DNA from: an uncultured Collinsella sp.
GTDB taxonomy: Bacteria; Actinomycetota; Coriobacteriia; Coriobacteriales; Coriobacteriaceae
Assembly (NCBI GenBank): GCA_900540985.1
Contig: UQIC01000003.1
Span: forward strand, 1 to 64,000
DNA length: 64,000 nucleotides
Direction: 5' to 3'
Part shown: positions 8,383 to 17,443 of the stretch, one piece after another
Layout of the letters: each line of letters starts with the position of its first letter
Position numbering within the stretch: the stretch's first letter is position 1
Made by a program: the position numbers and the translations under genes
Notes under the pieces: generated by a model
Seen by the model: only the letters and a program-made list of their open reading frames with translations
Told to the model about the DNA's origin: nothing
The model's database searches: none

Positions 8383-9456
8383 ATGTCATTTCTTGCCTGC
8401 GGACCCACGGCTTTTCAGTACTATCGCATCCCGCCCCAAATACTGGGACTCTATCCAGCAATCCTGCCGCCCGACCATGACCATCGCTTGGTGCATTACT
8501 CAAAACAACCGGTATTTAAAGACTTGCTCGGCACACCAGTTTGGAGATTCGTGAGCGAAAGGAAACAGCGCGCGAACGGAAAGCTATTTCATAGCCGTCT
8601 GCTAACCCAAGAGCCGCCTCCTGGGTCGTTTAGGCAGACTGAGCATGGGTTTGATGTCACTTCACCGGAGTTTACGCTGCTCAGCCTTACCACGCAGGTC
8701 TCACGCAACCAGTTACTCATGGCGTGCTACGAGATGTGCGGCTCCTTTGCAGTGTTTAAGCCCTGCGAGCGAACGCAACAACAACTCGATGAAGCTATTT
8801 CGCTTAAGCTCATTCCATCCAACTGCGGCTGGGAGCGAGTTAACGACACCAAGGGCAATGACACCAACTTGTGGAAGCGCACGCCGCTTCTTACCGCAAC
8901 GGATATCGCCGCGTTCGCCAAGCAAGCCGCAGGCCTGCGCGGCGTCAAACAACTGCGCTGGGCGGCCGAGCACATGACGGGGCAGACCGCCTCGCCCTTC
9001 GAAGTTCAGACGTCCATGCTCATCTCGCTCCCCCGCGACGAGGGCGGCCAGGGCATCGAGATCGCCAACAACGCGCGCATCCCGCTCAGTGAAGCCGCAC
9101 GTTCGCTGTATGACAAAACCTGCTGCTACGCCGACATCCTCATCGAAAGCGCCACCGACAGCATGGGCGTCATCTTGGAATGCCAAGGCCGCTCCGCCCA
9201 TGACAGCGAAGCCGCAAGCCTCTCCGATGCCGAGCGCGCCACCGCACTCACAAGCATGGGCTACGACGTCATCCAAATTACCTATGACCAGATCAAGGAG
9301 AAGAAGAGCTTCGACCACATAGCTGAGCTCATCCATAAAAAGGCGGGGCTCCCCTACATCCCAAAGACCAGTCAGGAACGCACCACCGAAGAAGCCCTGC
9401 GACGGGAGCTGTTGGTCAATTGGGATGAGCTGTTCACCGTCAAGCCGGCCGGCTAG
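8383..9456 (+). CDS. Uncharacterised protein with possible PD-(D/E)xK-like C-terminus
   Basis: I do not recognise this 357-aa protein with certainty. The C-terminal ~160 residues contain EVQTSMLISLP, ADILIESATDSMGVILECQG and DVIQITYDQI. That order (acidic residue, strand, E-x-Q/K strand, later strand) resembles the VSR/DUF559 nuclease-like fold seen in many coriobacterial single-gene proteins. The canonical Lys is replaced by Gln. The N-terminal half has no obvious motif. Base composition is less GC-rich than its neighbours, which suggests acquisition. A nuclease or regulator role is a guess. It may be a distant cousin of the protein at 41119-42081. Confidence 0.45.
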   Translation: MSFLACGPTAFQYYRIPPQILGLYPAILPPDHDHRLVHYSKQPVFKDLLGTPVWRFVSERKQRANGKLFHSRLLTQEPPPGSFRQTEHGFDVTSPEFTLLSLTTQVSRNQLLMACYEMCGSFAVFKPCERTQQQLDEAISLKLIPSNCGWERVNDTKGNDTNLWKRTPLLTATDIAAFAKQAAGLRGVKQLRWAAEHMTGQTASPFEVQTSMLISLPRDEGGQGIEIANNARIPLSEAARSLYDKTCCYADILIESATDSMGVILECQGRSAHDSEAASLSDAERATALTSMGYDVIQITYDQIKEKKSFDHIAELIHKKAGLPYIPKTSQERTTEEALRRELLVNWDELFTVKPAG

Positions 9457-9459
9457 CAG

Positions 9460-10302
9460 CTAGCGATCAGGGGGGGCTGCGGGGACGTCAGAAGCAGCAA
9501 CGCGAGCCGCAAATCCCGCCTCGGTCAGCTCGATGACCTCGGTAAACGTTGCATCGAAAAACTCCTCGGTTAGCAAGCGATACGGCGGATGATCGGGCTC
9601 GCCGGGGTTTTCGCGTACAATCTCGTGCATAACGCCAATGGTCTTGAGCACATACTCCTTATGGATGGGATACTGACCAAAACGGGTCGCCGCAGTATAC
9701 AGGCGATCGGTCGCGCGCGGAATCGAAACGATGCCGAGTGTCTTGCCAAACCAGTCAAAGTCGCCTTGCTTTTTAATGCGGAATTCCTCGCACGGTTTGC
9801 CGCCGTGCGCCTCCAGGTACTGATTCACGCGCGTATTCCACACGGTATCGGCCACGAGGTGAGACCAAACGCCCAGCGTCAGATCGAGCAGCGACTGCGC
9901 CACGTCATCGGGCGCGAGCGAAAGCTCGCTAGCACCGGGACCGGCAACCGGCTCGGCATCCTTGTAGCGTTGGGGATAATGCACCCGATTGAGTCGCTCG
10001 CGCTCCTCGACAATCGAGGTCGCGTCAGCCGGCGTACCAACAGGCGCCCCTTTGAGCAGCGGCGCCACATAGGTGTCCCAAAACTCATGCTCACGCGGCT
10101 TAGGGATAGGCTCGGGCTTGGCAAAGTGCGTAATGCGGTACGGGATGGGATCGGCGATGCCAGGGACCATATAGCCCACGAAAATATCCGGAACCACGCA
10201 GCCAAACAAAAAGGCATTGCGGTCGCGCACGCTCTTGGCAAGCGCACCGGTGCGCTCCAGCAAACGCTCCGTCTGAGCGATATGAATGTTCCAGCTTGGC
10301 AT
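9460..10302 (-). CDS. Zinc-dependent phospholipase C-like protein
   Basis: The 280-aa protein begins MPSWNIHIAQTERLLE and has NAFLFGCVVPDIF, ITHFAK and LGVWSHLVADTVWN. These His/Asp-rich patterns are typical of the bacterial phospholipase C/P1-nuclease-like zinc family (PF00882 type). I took the ATG at 10302 because GGGGGTGG lies just upstream and the family usually starts this way; an ATG four codons earlier is possible. No signal peptide is visible, so it may be cytosolic. Substrate unknown. It converges on the preceding gene with only three bases between stops. Confidence 0.65.
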   Translation of the reverse strand: MPSWNIHIAQTERLLERTGALAKSVRDRNAFLFGCVVPDIFVGYMVPGIADPIPYRITHFAKPEPIPKPREHEFWDTYVAPLLKGAPVGTPADATSIVEERERLNRVHYPQRYKDAEPVAGPGASELSLAPDDVAQSLLDLTLGVWSHLVADTVWNTRVNQYLEAHGGKPCEEFRIKKQGDFDWFGKTLGIVSIPRATDRLYTAATRFGQYPIHKEYVLKTIGVMHEIVRENPGEPDHPPYRLLTEEFFDATFTEVIELTEAGFAARVAASDVPAAPPDR

Positions 10303-10382
10303 AGCCACCCCCATAAAAAACCTGGATAACTATACCATCACGGCAAAGCCGCGCGGGCGGCTACGCACGCTCTACGCAGCAA

Positions 10383-11177
10383 CTAGTCCGTAGCACCGCT
10401 TTCGGTTCCATACGACGGCGAAGGCGCCTCGACCACATGGTGATATCGATCGATATAGATTGCACGGGCACCCAGGCGTCGCACCAAATCCTGGTGATGT
10501 GTGCTCATCAAGACCGTCTTACCCGCCGCGACGTAGGCCAGCAAGAAGTTGACCACGATGTCGCATGAATCCTCGTCGAGCCCATTGGTAGGCTCGTCGA
10601 GGACCAAGATATCCGGGTTCATCGACACCACCGCAGCCAGCGCAACGCGCTTCTTTTGCCCGCCCGAGAGCTGATAGGGAGAGGCGTCGGCAAGGTCGGC
10701 AACCTGGAACAGCCCCATGGCATCGCGCACACGGCGCTCGAGCTCGTCTGCCGGCAGCCCCATCTGCGCGGGACCAAAAGCAACTTCCTCGCCCACCGTA
10801 GCGCAGAACAGCTGGGCGTCGGCATTCTGGAACACAAAGCCCACGCGCTGATGAAAACGCTGAGCGGCCGCGGAATCCTTTAGAAACGCCGCATCGACCA
10901 CGTGCCCGTCGAACAGGTATGCCCCTGCGTCCGCGAGCTCAAGGCCGTTAATAAGGCGCATAATCGTCGTCTTACCGCAGCCGTTGGGACCGAGCAGGGC
11001 AACGAGTTCACCACGATCGACCTGCAGCGACACGCCATCGACAACCGTATGCCCCGCATAGGAGAACACCACGTCGCGCAGCTCGATGAGCGGCGCGACC
11101 TCGGCGCCGCCCGCACCGTTCGTGTCCGCCGCACTATTCATATCGATCGTCAAAACGTCGCCCTTCCCTATTTGCAT
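10383..11177 (-). CDS. cbiO: ECF-type nickel/cobalt transporter ATPase (CbiO/NikO)
   Basis: This is the ATP-hydrolysing subunit of an energy-coupling-factor importer (about 264 aa). It shows Walker A GPNGCGKTT, Q-loop FVFQNADAQLF, signature LSGGQKKRVALA, Walker B ILVLDEPTNGLD and switch His STHHQD. The start is uncertain. ATG 11177 is used here; a TTG at 11153 behind GGGAAGGG and an ATG at 11141 are alternatives. It is the last gene of the cbiM-cbiQ-cbiO operon and would work with the T-component CbiQ and the substrate-binding CbiM. The NikR-like operator favours Ni2+ over Co2+. Confidence 0.88.
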   Translation of the reverse strand: MQIGKGDVLTIDMNSAADTNGAGGAEVAPLIELRDVVFSYAGHTVVDGVSLQVDRGELVALLGPNGCGKTTIMRLINGLELADAGAYLFDGHVVDAAFLKDSAAAQRFHQRVGFVFQNADAQLFCATVGEEVAFGPAQMGLPADELERRVRDAMGLFQVADLADASPYQLSGGQKKRVALAAVVSMNPDILVLDEPTNGLDEDSCDIVVNFLLAYVAAGKTVLMSTHHQDLVRRLGARAIYIDRYHHVVEAPSPSYGTESGATD

Positions 11178-11199
11178 CCCCAGCCGGAACCAGCAGCGC

Positions 11200-12042
11200 C
11201 TACAGCACGGCGCACAACACCGCCAGCAGCGCCACGCCGGCCGCATAGACCGCATCGCGCCAGCCAAACCCGGCGCGCGCGGGCGCCGGATACGCACCCG
11301 CAAAACCGCGGCACAGCATGGCCTCGTCCATCGCGCGGCTGCATTCCATCGCCTTGATAAAGGTCATGCCCATGATACCCGCGATCGAATCGGTACGCGA
11401 AAATCCCTCAGGCGCACGGCCAACGCTGCGCAGCATGACCGATTCGCACAAATTGTGCGCCGTGCGACCCAGCACCTCGACGTGCTTGAGCGCCATATCA
11501 AACGTAAAGATAACTTCGTCGGGCAGATGAAGCATCTTGAGCGCCGCCGACATGCGGCTCCACGTGAGGGTCCACGAAACGCCCAGCACCAGCGACACAT
11601 TAATGAAGGTCTTGAGCGCAATTTTGAGCATGGCGCCCGTAGCGGAAGCGCCCAGCAGCAGGGCAGGCAGCGCCAAAACCACTGCGAGCCCCGCGGCGCC
11701 AAGCGCCGGCACAAAGGTCGCCCGCAGCCCGCGTACGGGGCGCACGGCAACGAGCACCAGCGCAATGGCCGCCATCAACATGAGGTACAGCGGGCTCTGT
11801 GTCAGACACACGCACAGGACGCAAACGAACATCCCCACCAGGCGCACCGGAGCCGAAACGCAAGAAAGGGCGCGGTCGACCATCGACCCGCCCTCGTGCG
11901 CGCCTCCACCCAGGCGAACCCGCTCAAGCAGGCTCGCCAGGTGCAGGACATTCTGTTGCATTACGCGATGCCGAGCGCCCGTGGGCTCGTAACGCTGCTC
12001 GTCCGCAAGCCAGCTAGGCAGCTCGACCGTCGCCATGAGCAC
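11200..12042 (-). CDS. cbiQ: ECF-type nickel/cobalt transporter T-component (CbiQ/NikQ)
   Basis: The 280-aa membrane protein has five to six hydrophobic segments. It also carries the ATPase-coupling helix region LTWSRMSAALKMLHLPDE and the later AMDEAMLCRGF, equivalents of the conserved Ala-Arg-Gly coupling motifs of EcfT/CbiQ. The likely start is the GTG at 12042, with AAGGA five bases upstream and overlapping the cbiM stop; an ATG lies two codons later. It couples the CbiO ATPase to CbiM. Confidence 0.85.
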   Translation of the reverse strand: MLMATVELPSWLADEQRYEPTGARHRVMQQNVLHLASLLERVRLGGGAHEGGSMVDRALSCVSAPVRLVGMFVCVLCVCLTQSPLYLMLMAAIALVLVAVRPVRGLRATFVPALGAAGLAVVLALPALLLGASATGAMLKIALKTFINVSLVLGVSWTLTWSRMSAALKMLHLPDEVIFTFDMALKHVEVLGRTAHNLCESVMLRSVGRAPEGFSRTDSIAGIMGMTFIKAMECSRAMDEAMLCRGFAGAYPAPARAGFGWRDAVYAAGVALLAVLCAVL

Positions 12043-13099
12043 CGCTTTCCTTAACCGTCAGCGAGATCAGGCGGAATGCGATGGTGAGCACCGCCACGCC
12101 AATCACGCCGGACAGGATATACATGGCAGCCTGACCGGCAAAGCCAAGGCCCTGCTCCTCGGAATAGGCCTGCAGATAATCGCCCGTGGGCAGGGCATCG
12201 GCAAAGGTCGGAGTATCGAGGCCAACCGAAGTCTGCAGACTGTCGTCACCAGCCTCCTGAACGGCGGTCGCGGCGCCCTCGGCGTCCCACTCGCCCCATG
12301 CGTCACCCGTGGCCAGCAGGCCCAGCGGCGTGGCCACGACAAGCACGGCGACCAGGATGAGCGTGGGGACCAGCGAGGTCTTCTTGGCGGCTGCGCCCTC
12401 GGCAGTAAGCTGTCCATCGGCGGCTTCGGGGCCGACGATAACGCCCGGCGCCGTCTTCTTGATAAAGCCGTAGATCGCGGCAGTCGCCACGCCCTCGACC
12501 ACACCGGCTACCAGCATGTGCGGAATCAACATGGCCGGAATGGAAACAGACAGCGGGAAGGGGCAGTATAGCGGGGCACCCGAGGCGTTGGTGAAGAGCA
12601 TCGGCTGAATGCCGAACTCGATGGCAGCGCACAGGGCAGCCACGCACAAGCCGATCCAGCCGCTCACGATGGCAGAAACCGAAGTGCCCCAGCTCTTGTC
12701 GTGCAGGCGGCCGTTGAGCGCACGGAACACGATGGCTGCCACAAACGGCAGCACAAATGCCATGTTAAAGCAGTTGGCTCCAAAGGACAGGATGCCGCCG
12801 TCGCCAAACAGCAGCGCCTGCAGTGCCAGTGCGACCGAAACCGCAATGGCCGCGGCCTCGGGGCCCAGCAGCAGCGCGATGAGTGCACCGCCGACGGCGT
12901 GACCCGTGGTGCCGCCGGGCAGCGGCACGTTAAACATCATGAGCAAGAAGGAGAACGCAGCGCAGATGCCCAGGAAAGCCATGTGCTCGCGATCGAGCGT
13001 GGCGCGTACCTTTTTGATGCAATGGACCCAAACGGGCACCATCGCCACCGCCATGACGGCATCGGTCTGCGGGGACAGATAATTATCTGGAATGTGCAT
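12014..13099 (-). CDS. cbiM: Nickel/cobalt ECF importer substrate component, CbiM with fused CbiN-like part
   Basis: The protein begins MHIPDNYLSPQTDAVMA. In CbiM/NikM the mature N-terminus Met1-His2 coordinates the metal, so the start is well fixed; GGGAGG precedes it. The first ~220 residues are the CbiM core with multiple membrane segments (VPLPGGTTGHAVGGAL, GDGGILSFGANCFNMA). The last ~110 residues form two membrane helices around an external loop (TPLGLLATGDAWGEWD and the YILSGVIG segment), matching a fused CbiN/NikN module. At 361 aa it fits the fused type. It heads the operon and sits behind a NikR-like operator. Confidence 0.9.
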   Translation of the reverse strand: MHIPDNYLSPQTDAVMAVAMVPVWVHCIKKVRATLDREHMAFLGICAAFSFLLMMFNVPLPGGTTGHAVGGALIALLLGPEAAAIAVSVALALQALLFGDGGILSFGANCFNMAFVLPFVAAIVFRALNGRLHDKSWGTSVSAIVSGWIGLCVAALCAAIEFGIQPMLFTNASGAPLYCPFPLSVSIPAMLIPHMLVAGVVEGVATAAIYGFIKKTAPGVIVGPEAADGQLTAEGAAAKKTSLVPTLILVAVLVVATPLGLLATGDAWGEWDAEGAATAVQEAGDDSLQTSVGLDTPTFADALPTGDYLQAYSEEQGLGFAGQAAMYILSGVIGVAVLTIAFRLISLTVKESGAHGDGRAA

Positions 13100-13156
13100 A
13101 TGCGCCTCCCGGTTATCGGCGCACGGAATTGCAACGCCGCTTGAATCACCTTGTCA

Positions 13157-13184
13157 GTGTTACGTATTGTCAGATTCGTAACAC
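13157..13184. promoter_or_regulatory. NikR-like operator upstream of cbiM
   Basis: A perfect dyad GTGTTACG-N12-CGTAACAC lies just downstream of the cbiM promoter -10. From memory it matches the GTGTTAC...GTAACAC type of NikR site described for nickel uptake genes in some bacteria. Binding here would block transcription when nickel is plentiful. No nikR gene is in the window. Confidence 0.75.
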
Positions 13185-13194
13185 GCCGCGGGCT

Positions 13195-13223
13195 ATCATA
13201 GCAAAACGGCGCACTGCCGACAA
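13195..13223 (-). promoter_or_regulatory. Promoter of the cbiMQO operon
   Basis: On the minus strand, TTGTCG (13223-13218), a 17-bp spacer and TATGAT (13200-13195) form a good sigma-70-type promoter. The NikR-like dyad begins 10 bases downstream of the -10, covering the start point. Confidence 0.75.
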
Positions 13224-13345
13224 AGCAGCACGCCGTTATGTAATGCGCGTGTCATATATGCAGGCTCAGCAGCGCCTTATACCGGCCATAGCAGTCACGT
13301 AGGATTCGGCAGCAGCCACCGCTGACCCATACCCCAGCGCAAGAC

Positions 13346-15799
13346 CTAGCCGCGGACCTCGCCGTTTACGCCCTTGCACACCTTGGTGACGATCTTCTGG
13401 TGCGCCTTTTCGACCTCTTCGCTGGTGAGCGTGTGGTCGTCGGAGCGATACGTAAGCGCAAAGGCCATGGATTTCTTGCCCTTGCCGATGCGGACCGGAT
13501 CGCGGTAGACATCGAACAGACGCACGCCCTCGAGCAGCTTGCCGCCGGCACTCGTAATACGACGCTCAAGATCCTCGCAGGTCACAGTGTTGTCGACCAC
13601 GATAGCAAGGTCGTGCTCAACAGCCGGGTACTGCGAGAACTCGCGGTAGTTCTCCTGATTGCGGGCGCCCTTAATCAGCTTGTCCAGATCGAGCTCAAAG
13701 GCAACGACGACCTCGTCGATGCCCATCGCCTCGCGCGCCTCGGGGTGAATCTCGCCGACCCAGCCCAGCACAGTGCCGCCGGACAGAACCTCGGCAGCAC
13801 GACCCGGCTGCAGGAAGGCATAGCCCTCGCCCTCGACGGGACGGAAGCGAACCTTCTCGATGCGCAGCTGGGCAAGCAGCTCCTCGACAATGCCCTTGCC
13901 AAAGAAGAAGCGCAGCTTGCGGTACTTCATGTTCCAGGACCGCTCGCTCCACTGGCCCGAGAGCACGCCCGCCACGGACTTGGTCTCCTTGGGCAGGCTG
14001 GCGTTCTCGCGACCGTGGAACAGGCTGCCGACCTCGTACAGGTGCACGTTGGGCGTACCGTGCGCCTCGTTGTAGGCCACGGACTGCAGCAGGCCCGGCA
14101 GCAGCGAACGACGCATCTCGGTCTGCTCGGCCACCAGCGGGTTCATGAGCACCACGGGGCAACCGCGGCCCTCGGTGGACATACCGATCTTCTCCAGGTC
14201 ACCCGGGGCGGCAAAGCCGAAAGTCGTGGTCTCGTTGAGGCCGCAGGCGCGCAGGATCTCGCCGACCTTACGGGTGAGCTTCTGCTCGCGGGTCAGGCCG
14301 CCAATGTGGTTCTTGGCAGCCGGAATGGTCGCCGTCACGCGGCCCATGCCCCACAGGCGCAGGACCTCCTCGATCAGGTCAATCTCGCGCGGCAGGTCGG
14401 GGCGGAAGCTCGGCGGGGTAACCATAAAGTCTTCGCCGTCGCGCTCGACGGTGCAGCCCAGGCGGGTGAGCGAGCGCTCGATAAAGTCGGACTCGATGTC
14501 GGCACCGCAGATGGCGTGCACGCGGGCCAGGCGCAGCTTGATGCTATCGATGGTCTTGGGCGCGGGGAACACATCAACGTAGCCGGGAGCGACCTTGCCA
14601 CCGGCGATCTCCTCGATGAGCGCGCAGGTAACGTTGGCGACATCCACGCAGCCGGTCTCGTCGACCTGGCGCTCAAAGCGGATGGAGGCGTCGGAGATCA
14701 GCGACAGGTCGCGGCTGGTGTGCGAGGTGCGACCGGCGTTGAAGCAGGCGCTCTCGACCATCACGTCGACGGTGTCGTCCTCGATCTCGGAATCCATGCC
14801 GCCCATAACGCCGGCCAGCGCCACGGGACGCTCGCCGTCGGTGATGAGGCCCATGCCGGCGTCAAGCGTGCGCTCCTCGCCGTCGAGCGTCGTGAACTTC
14901 TCATCCTGCTGGGCGGCGCGAACCACCACGCGACGGTGGCCATCGCGCTCGGCAAAGGTGTCCAGGTCAAAGGCGTGCAGCGGCTGGCCGGTGAGCATCA
15001 TCACGTAGTTGGTGATGTCGACGATGTTGTTGTGCGGACGCACGCCCAGGGCGTTGAGGCGCTTGACCATCCAGTCGGGCGAGGGGCCGACCTTCACGTT
15101 GCGCACGATGCGGGCGACGTAGCGGTCGCACAGGCCCTCGTCGGCGATCTCGACCGAAAGCTCGTCGTCGGTCGCGCGGCCGGTCTCCGCCTTGATAGCG
15201 GGCAGCTCAACGTGGAAATCGCGGTCGAAGATGGCGCCGGTCTCGCGGGCCATGCCGATCATGGACAGGCAGTCGGGACGGTTGGGCGTGATCTCACAGT
15301 CGAGCACGGTGTCGCTCGAGCCCACGTACTCGGCAAACGGCATGCCGCAGGGCGTATCCTCGGGCAGGATCATGATGCCGGAGTGGTCGCCACCCAGGCC
15401 GAGCTCGCGCGCGGAGCAGTTCATGCCCATGGACACGACGCCGCGAAGCTTGCTCTTCTTGATCTTGACGTCGCCGGGAAGCACGGCGCCAATCATGGCC
15501 GTGACGATGTGGTCGCCGGCCTCGAAGTTCTGCGCGCCGCAGACGATCTGCAGCGGAGCGGGATTGCCGTCGGGGTCGAGGTTCTTGTCGCCCACGTCGA
15601 CCGAGCACACATACATGTGGTCGCTATCGGGGTGCGGGATCTTGGTGAGCACCTTGGCAGTCACCACGTGGTCGAAGGACTCGCCCACGGTGTCGATTGC
15701 CTCGACCTCGGTGCCGGTACGGATATATTCGTCCGAAAGGGTCTTGGGATCCTCCGGAATATCGATCATGGTCTTGAGCCAGTCGTAAGAAACGCGCAT
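13346..15799 (-). CDS. pheT: Phenylalanyl-tRNA synthetase beta subunit
   Basis: The 817-aa protein is the full-length beta chain of the alpha2-beta2 enzyme that charges tRNA-Phe. It starts MRVSYDWLKTMIDIP. Next come the EMAP-like tRNA-binding domain (VVTAKVLTKIPHPDSDHMYVC), the B3/B4 editing domain (EITPNRPDCLSMIGMARE) and B5. The catalytic-like domain follows (LMNPLVAEQTEMRRSLLPG), then the C-terminal ferredoxin-fold anticodon-binding domain (REFSQYPAVEHDLAIVV, LTYRSDDHTLT). AAAGGAG precedes the start. It is co-transcribed with pheS from the T-box-controlled promoter, with a 63-bp gap. Confidence 0.97.
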   Translation of the reverse strand: MRVSYDWLKTMIDIPEDPKTLSDEYIRTGTEVEAIDTVGESFDHVVTAKVLTKIPHPDSDHMYVCSVDVGDKNLDPDGNPAPLQIVCGAQNFEAGDHIVTAMIGAVLPGDVKIKKSKLRGVVSMGMNCSARELGLGGDHSGIMILPEDTPCGMPFAEYVGSSDTVLDCEITPNRPDCLSMIGMARETGAIFDRDFHVELPAIKAETGRATDDELSVEIADEGLCDRYVARIVRNVKVGPSPDWMVKRLNALGVRPHNNIVDITNYVMMLTGQPLHAFDLDTFAERDGHRRVVVRAAQQDEKFTTLDGEERTLDAGMGLITDGERPVALAGVMGGMDSEIEDDTVDVMVESACFNAGRTSHTSRDLSLISDASIRFERQVDETGCVDVANVTCALIEEIAGGKVAPGYVDVFPAPKTIDSIKLRLARVHAICGADIESDFIERSLTRLGCTVERDGEDFMVTPPSFRPDLPREIDLIEEVLRLWGMGRVTATIPAAKNHIGGLTREQKLTRKVGEILRACGLNETTTFGFAAPGDLEKIGMSTEGRGCPVVLMNPLVAEQTEMRRSLLPGLLQSVAYNEAHGTPNVHLYEVGSLFHGRENASLPKETKSVAGVLSGQWSERSWNMKYRKLRFFFGKGIVEELLAQLRIEKVRFRPVEGEGYAFLQPGRAAEVLSGGTVLGWVGEIHPEAREAMGIDEVVVAFELDLDKLIKGARNQENYREFSQYPAVEHDLAIVVDNTVTCEDLERRITSAGGKLLEGVRLFDVYRDPVRIGKGKKSMAFALTYRSDDHTLTSEEVEKAHQKIVTKVCKGVNGEVRG

Positions 15800-15862
15800 C
15801 TAACTGGTCTCCTTTCATAAATGCGGCTTTGAGCCGGAAACTGCAACTAAGAAGAAAGCGTT

Positions 15863-16939
15863 CTAGAACTGGTTCAAGAACCTCATGTCACCAGTCATCA
15901 ACGTGCGCAGGTCGGGCAGGTCGTAGCGCAGTGCCGCGACGCGCTCGGCGCCAATACCAAAGGCGAAGCCGGTGTACTTCTCGGGGTCGATGCCGCAGTT
16001 GATCAGGACGTTGGGGTCGACCATGCCGCAGCCCAGGATCTCGATCCAACCGCTGTGCTTGCAGAAGTTGCAGCCCTTGCCGCCGCAGACGTGGCAGCTC
16101 ACGTCCACCTCGCAGGAAGGCTCGGTGAAGGGGAAGAAGTGCGGACGGTAGCGCGTCTTGCGGTCCTCGCCAAACATGCACTTAACAAAGTAGTCGAGCG
16201 TACCCTTAAGATCGCCAAAGGTGATACCCTCGTCGACGACCAGGCCCTCGATCTGGTTGAACTGCGGCAGGTGGCAGGCGTCGGCCGTGTCGGGACGATA
16301 GACGGTGCCCGGGCAGATCATGTAGATGGGCGGCTTTTGCGACTCCATGGTGTGGATCTGCACACCCGAGGTCTGGGTGCGCAGCAGTACGTCGGACTCG
16401 CCGTGGGCGTGAGCCTCGGGGTGTGCGACGCTACCGGGGTTGTTGTCGACCACATAGAACGTGTCGCGAGCCGAGCGGCTCGGGTGATCCATGGGCGCGT
16501 TGAGCGCGGTGAAGTTGTAGTAGGAGGTATCGACCATGGGGCCGGACTCGACGGTGTAGCCGATGCCGCAGAAGATGTCCTCGGCCTCCTCGATGATCTG
16601 CTTGATCAGGTGCTGGTGACCGATCTGCGGACGGATGCCCGGCAGCGTGATGTCGACGGCCTCGTGCTCGAGTGCGTGCTTGAGGGCGGCGGCCTTCATC
16701 TCGGTGGTGCGCTCGTCGAGCATGCCCTCGATCAGCTGGCGCATCTCGTTGGCGCGTTTGCCCATCATGGGACGATCCTCGGGAGCGAGCTTGCCCATCA
16801 TGCGCATCAGGCCGGTGATACGGCCCTTGCGGCCGAGCAGCTCAACGCGCGCGGCCTCGAGCTTGGCGGCGTCGTCAGCGCTAGTGACGAGCTCCTTGGC
16901 CTCTTCCTCGAGTTTGACCAGATCATCAATCAGACTCAT
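15863..16939 (-). CDS. pheS: Phenylalanyl-tRNA synthetase alpha subunit
   Basis: The 358-aa alpha chain carries the class II catalytic core. An N-terminal coiled-coil (MSLIDDLVKLEEEAKELV) is followed by motif 1, motif 2 (LLRTQTSGVQIHTME), the FTEPSCEVDVSC segment and motif 3 (GCGMVDPNVL, FGIGAERVAALRYDLPDLR). A CxxC-type insertion CHVCGGKGCNFC is present, as in many actinobacterial and Gram-positive PheS. The ATG at 16939 has AAAGGGAAG upstream; the longer open frame runs back into the T-box leader and is not coding. Confidence 0.97.
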   Translation of the reverse strand: MSLIDDLVKLEEEAKELVTSADDAAKLEAARVELLGRKGRITGLMRMMGKLAPEDRPMMGKRANEMRQLIEGMLDERTTEMKAAALKHALEHEAVDITLPGIRPQIGHQHLIKQIIEEAEDIFCGIGYTVESGPMVDTSYYNFTALNAPMDHPSRSARDTFYVVDNNPGSVAHPEAHAHGESDVLLRTQTSGVQIHTMESQKPPIYMICPGTVYRPDTADACHLPQFNQIEGLVVDEGITFGDLKGTLDYFVKCMFGEDRKTRYRPHFFPFTEPSCEVDVSCHVCGGKGCNFCKHSGWIEILGCGMVDPNVLINCGIDPEKYTGFAFGIGAERVAALRYDLPDLRTLMTGDMRFLNQF

Positions 16940-17023
16940 GTCTTCCCTTTCGTCTCTCGCACATCCGCGCTCCGGGACGGCTGACGCCGCCCGATGTTGC
17001 GGATGCGCGGCCCGGTTCGGTAA

Positions 17024-17310
17024 CAAAAAAACCGCCCTCGGGCATGTACATTGCCCAAGGACGGTTGAATTCCGCGGTACCACCTTGTTTGACCCAGCGG
17101 ATGTCTGGCCCGCCGCGCCCACTCTGTGCCTCTTGTCGCGAGGCTCACGGCTTCCCTACTGGGACTTTGCTGCCACTGGCCGCGTGCCCGTTGAGGTCGC
17201 TGCTCGGGAGTGAACGCTTGGCCCTTGCCACCGCAGGAAGGCTTGCAGCCCATGACCTTCCCTCTCTTGCCGGCGACGCGGCGGGCAAAACCCTCTCCGT
17301 CAACGCATTG
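17024..17310 (-). promoter_or_regulatory. T-box riboswitch leader controlling pheST
   Basis: On the minus strand the conserved T-box sequence AGGTGGTACCGCGG lies at 17085-17072. The terminator follows directly (AACCGTCCTTGGGC paired with GCCCGAGGGCGGTT, then T7; 17066-17024). The 5' part of the leader contains a TTC triplet followed by A (17214-17212) in a suitable position for the specifier, which fits Phe. Uncharged tRNA-Phe would stabilise the antiterminator and allow pheST transcription. A likely -10 is TATCCT at 17323-17318. Stem I was not folded, so the specifier is a candidate only. Confidence 0.9.
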
Positions 17311-17443
17311 GGCTATAGGATAACACATTTCGCGAGCGCATCGCCGCGTTCCGTTTTATTCGCGCTGGGTACAAGGCAGGTAGCTGTGCAAACTGGCCGC
17401 GCACCCGCCTGCGGCGCTCGGCCTGCGAGATTAAGGATACGGT

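Noticed and set aside
13400..15820. 806-codon plus-strand open frame opposite pheT
   Set aside because: Antisense shadow of pheT with low-complexity composition and no ribosome site.
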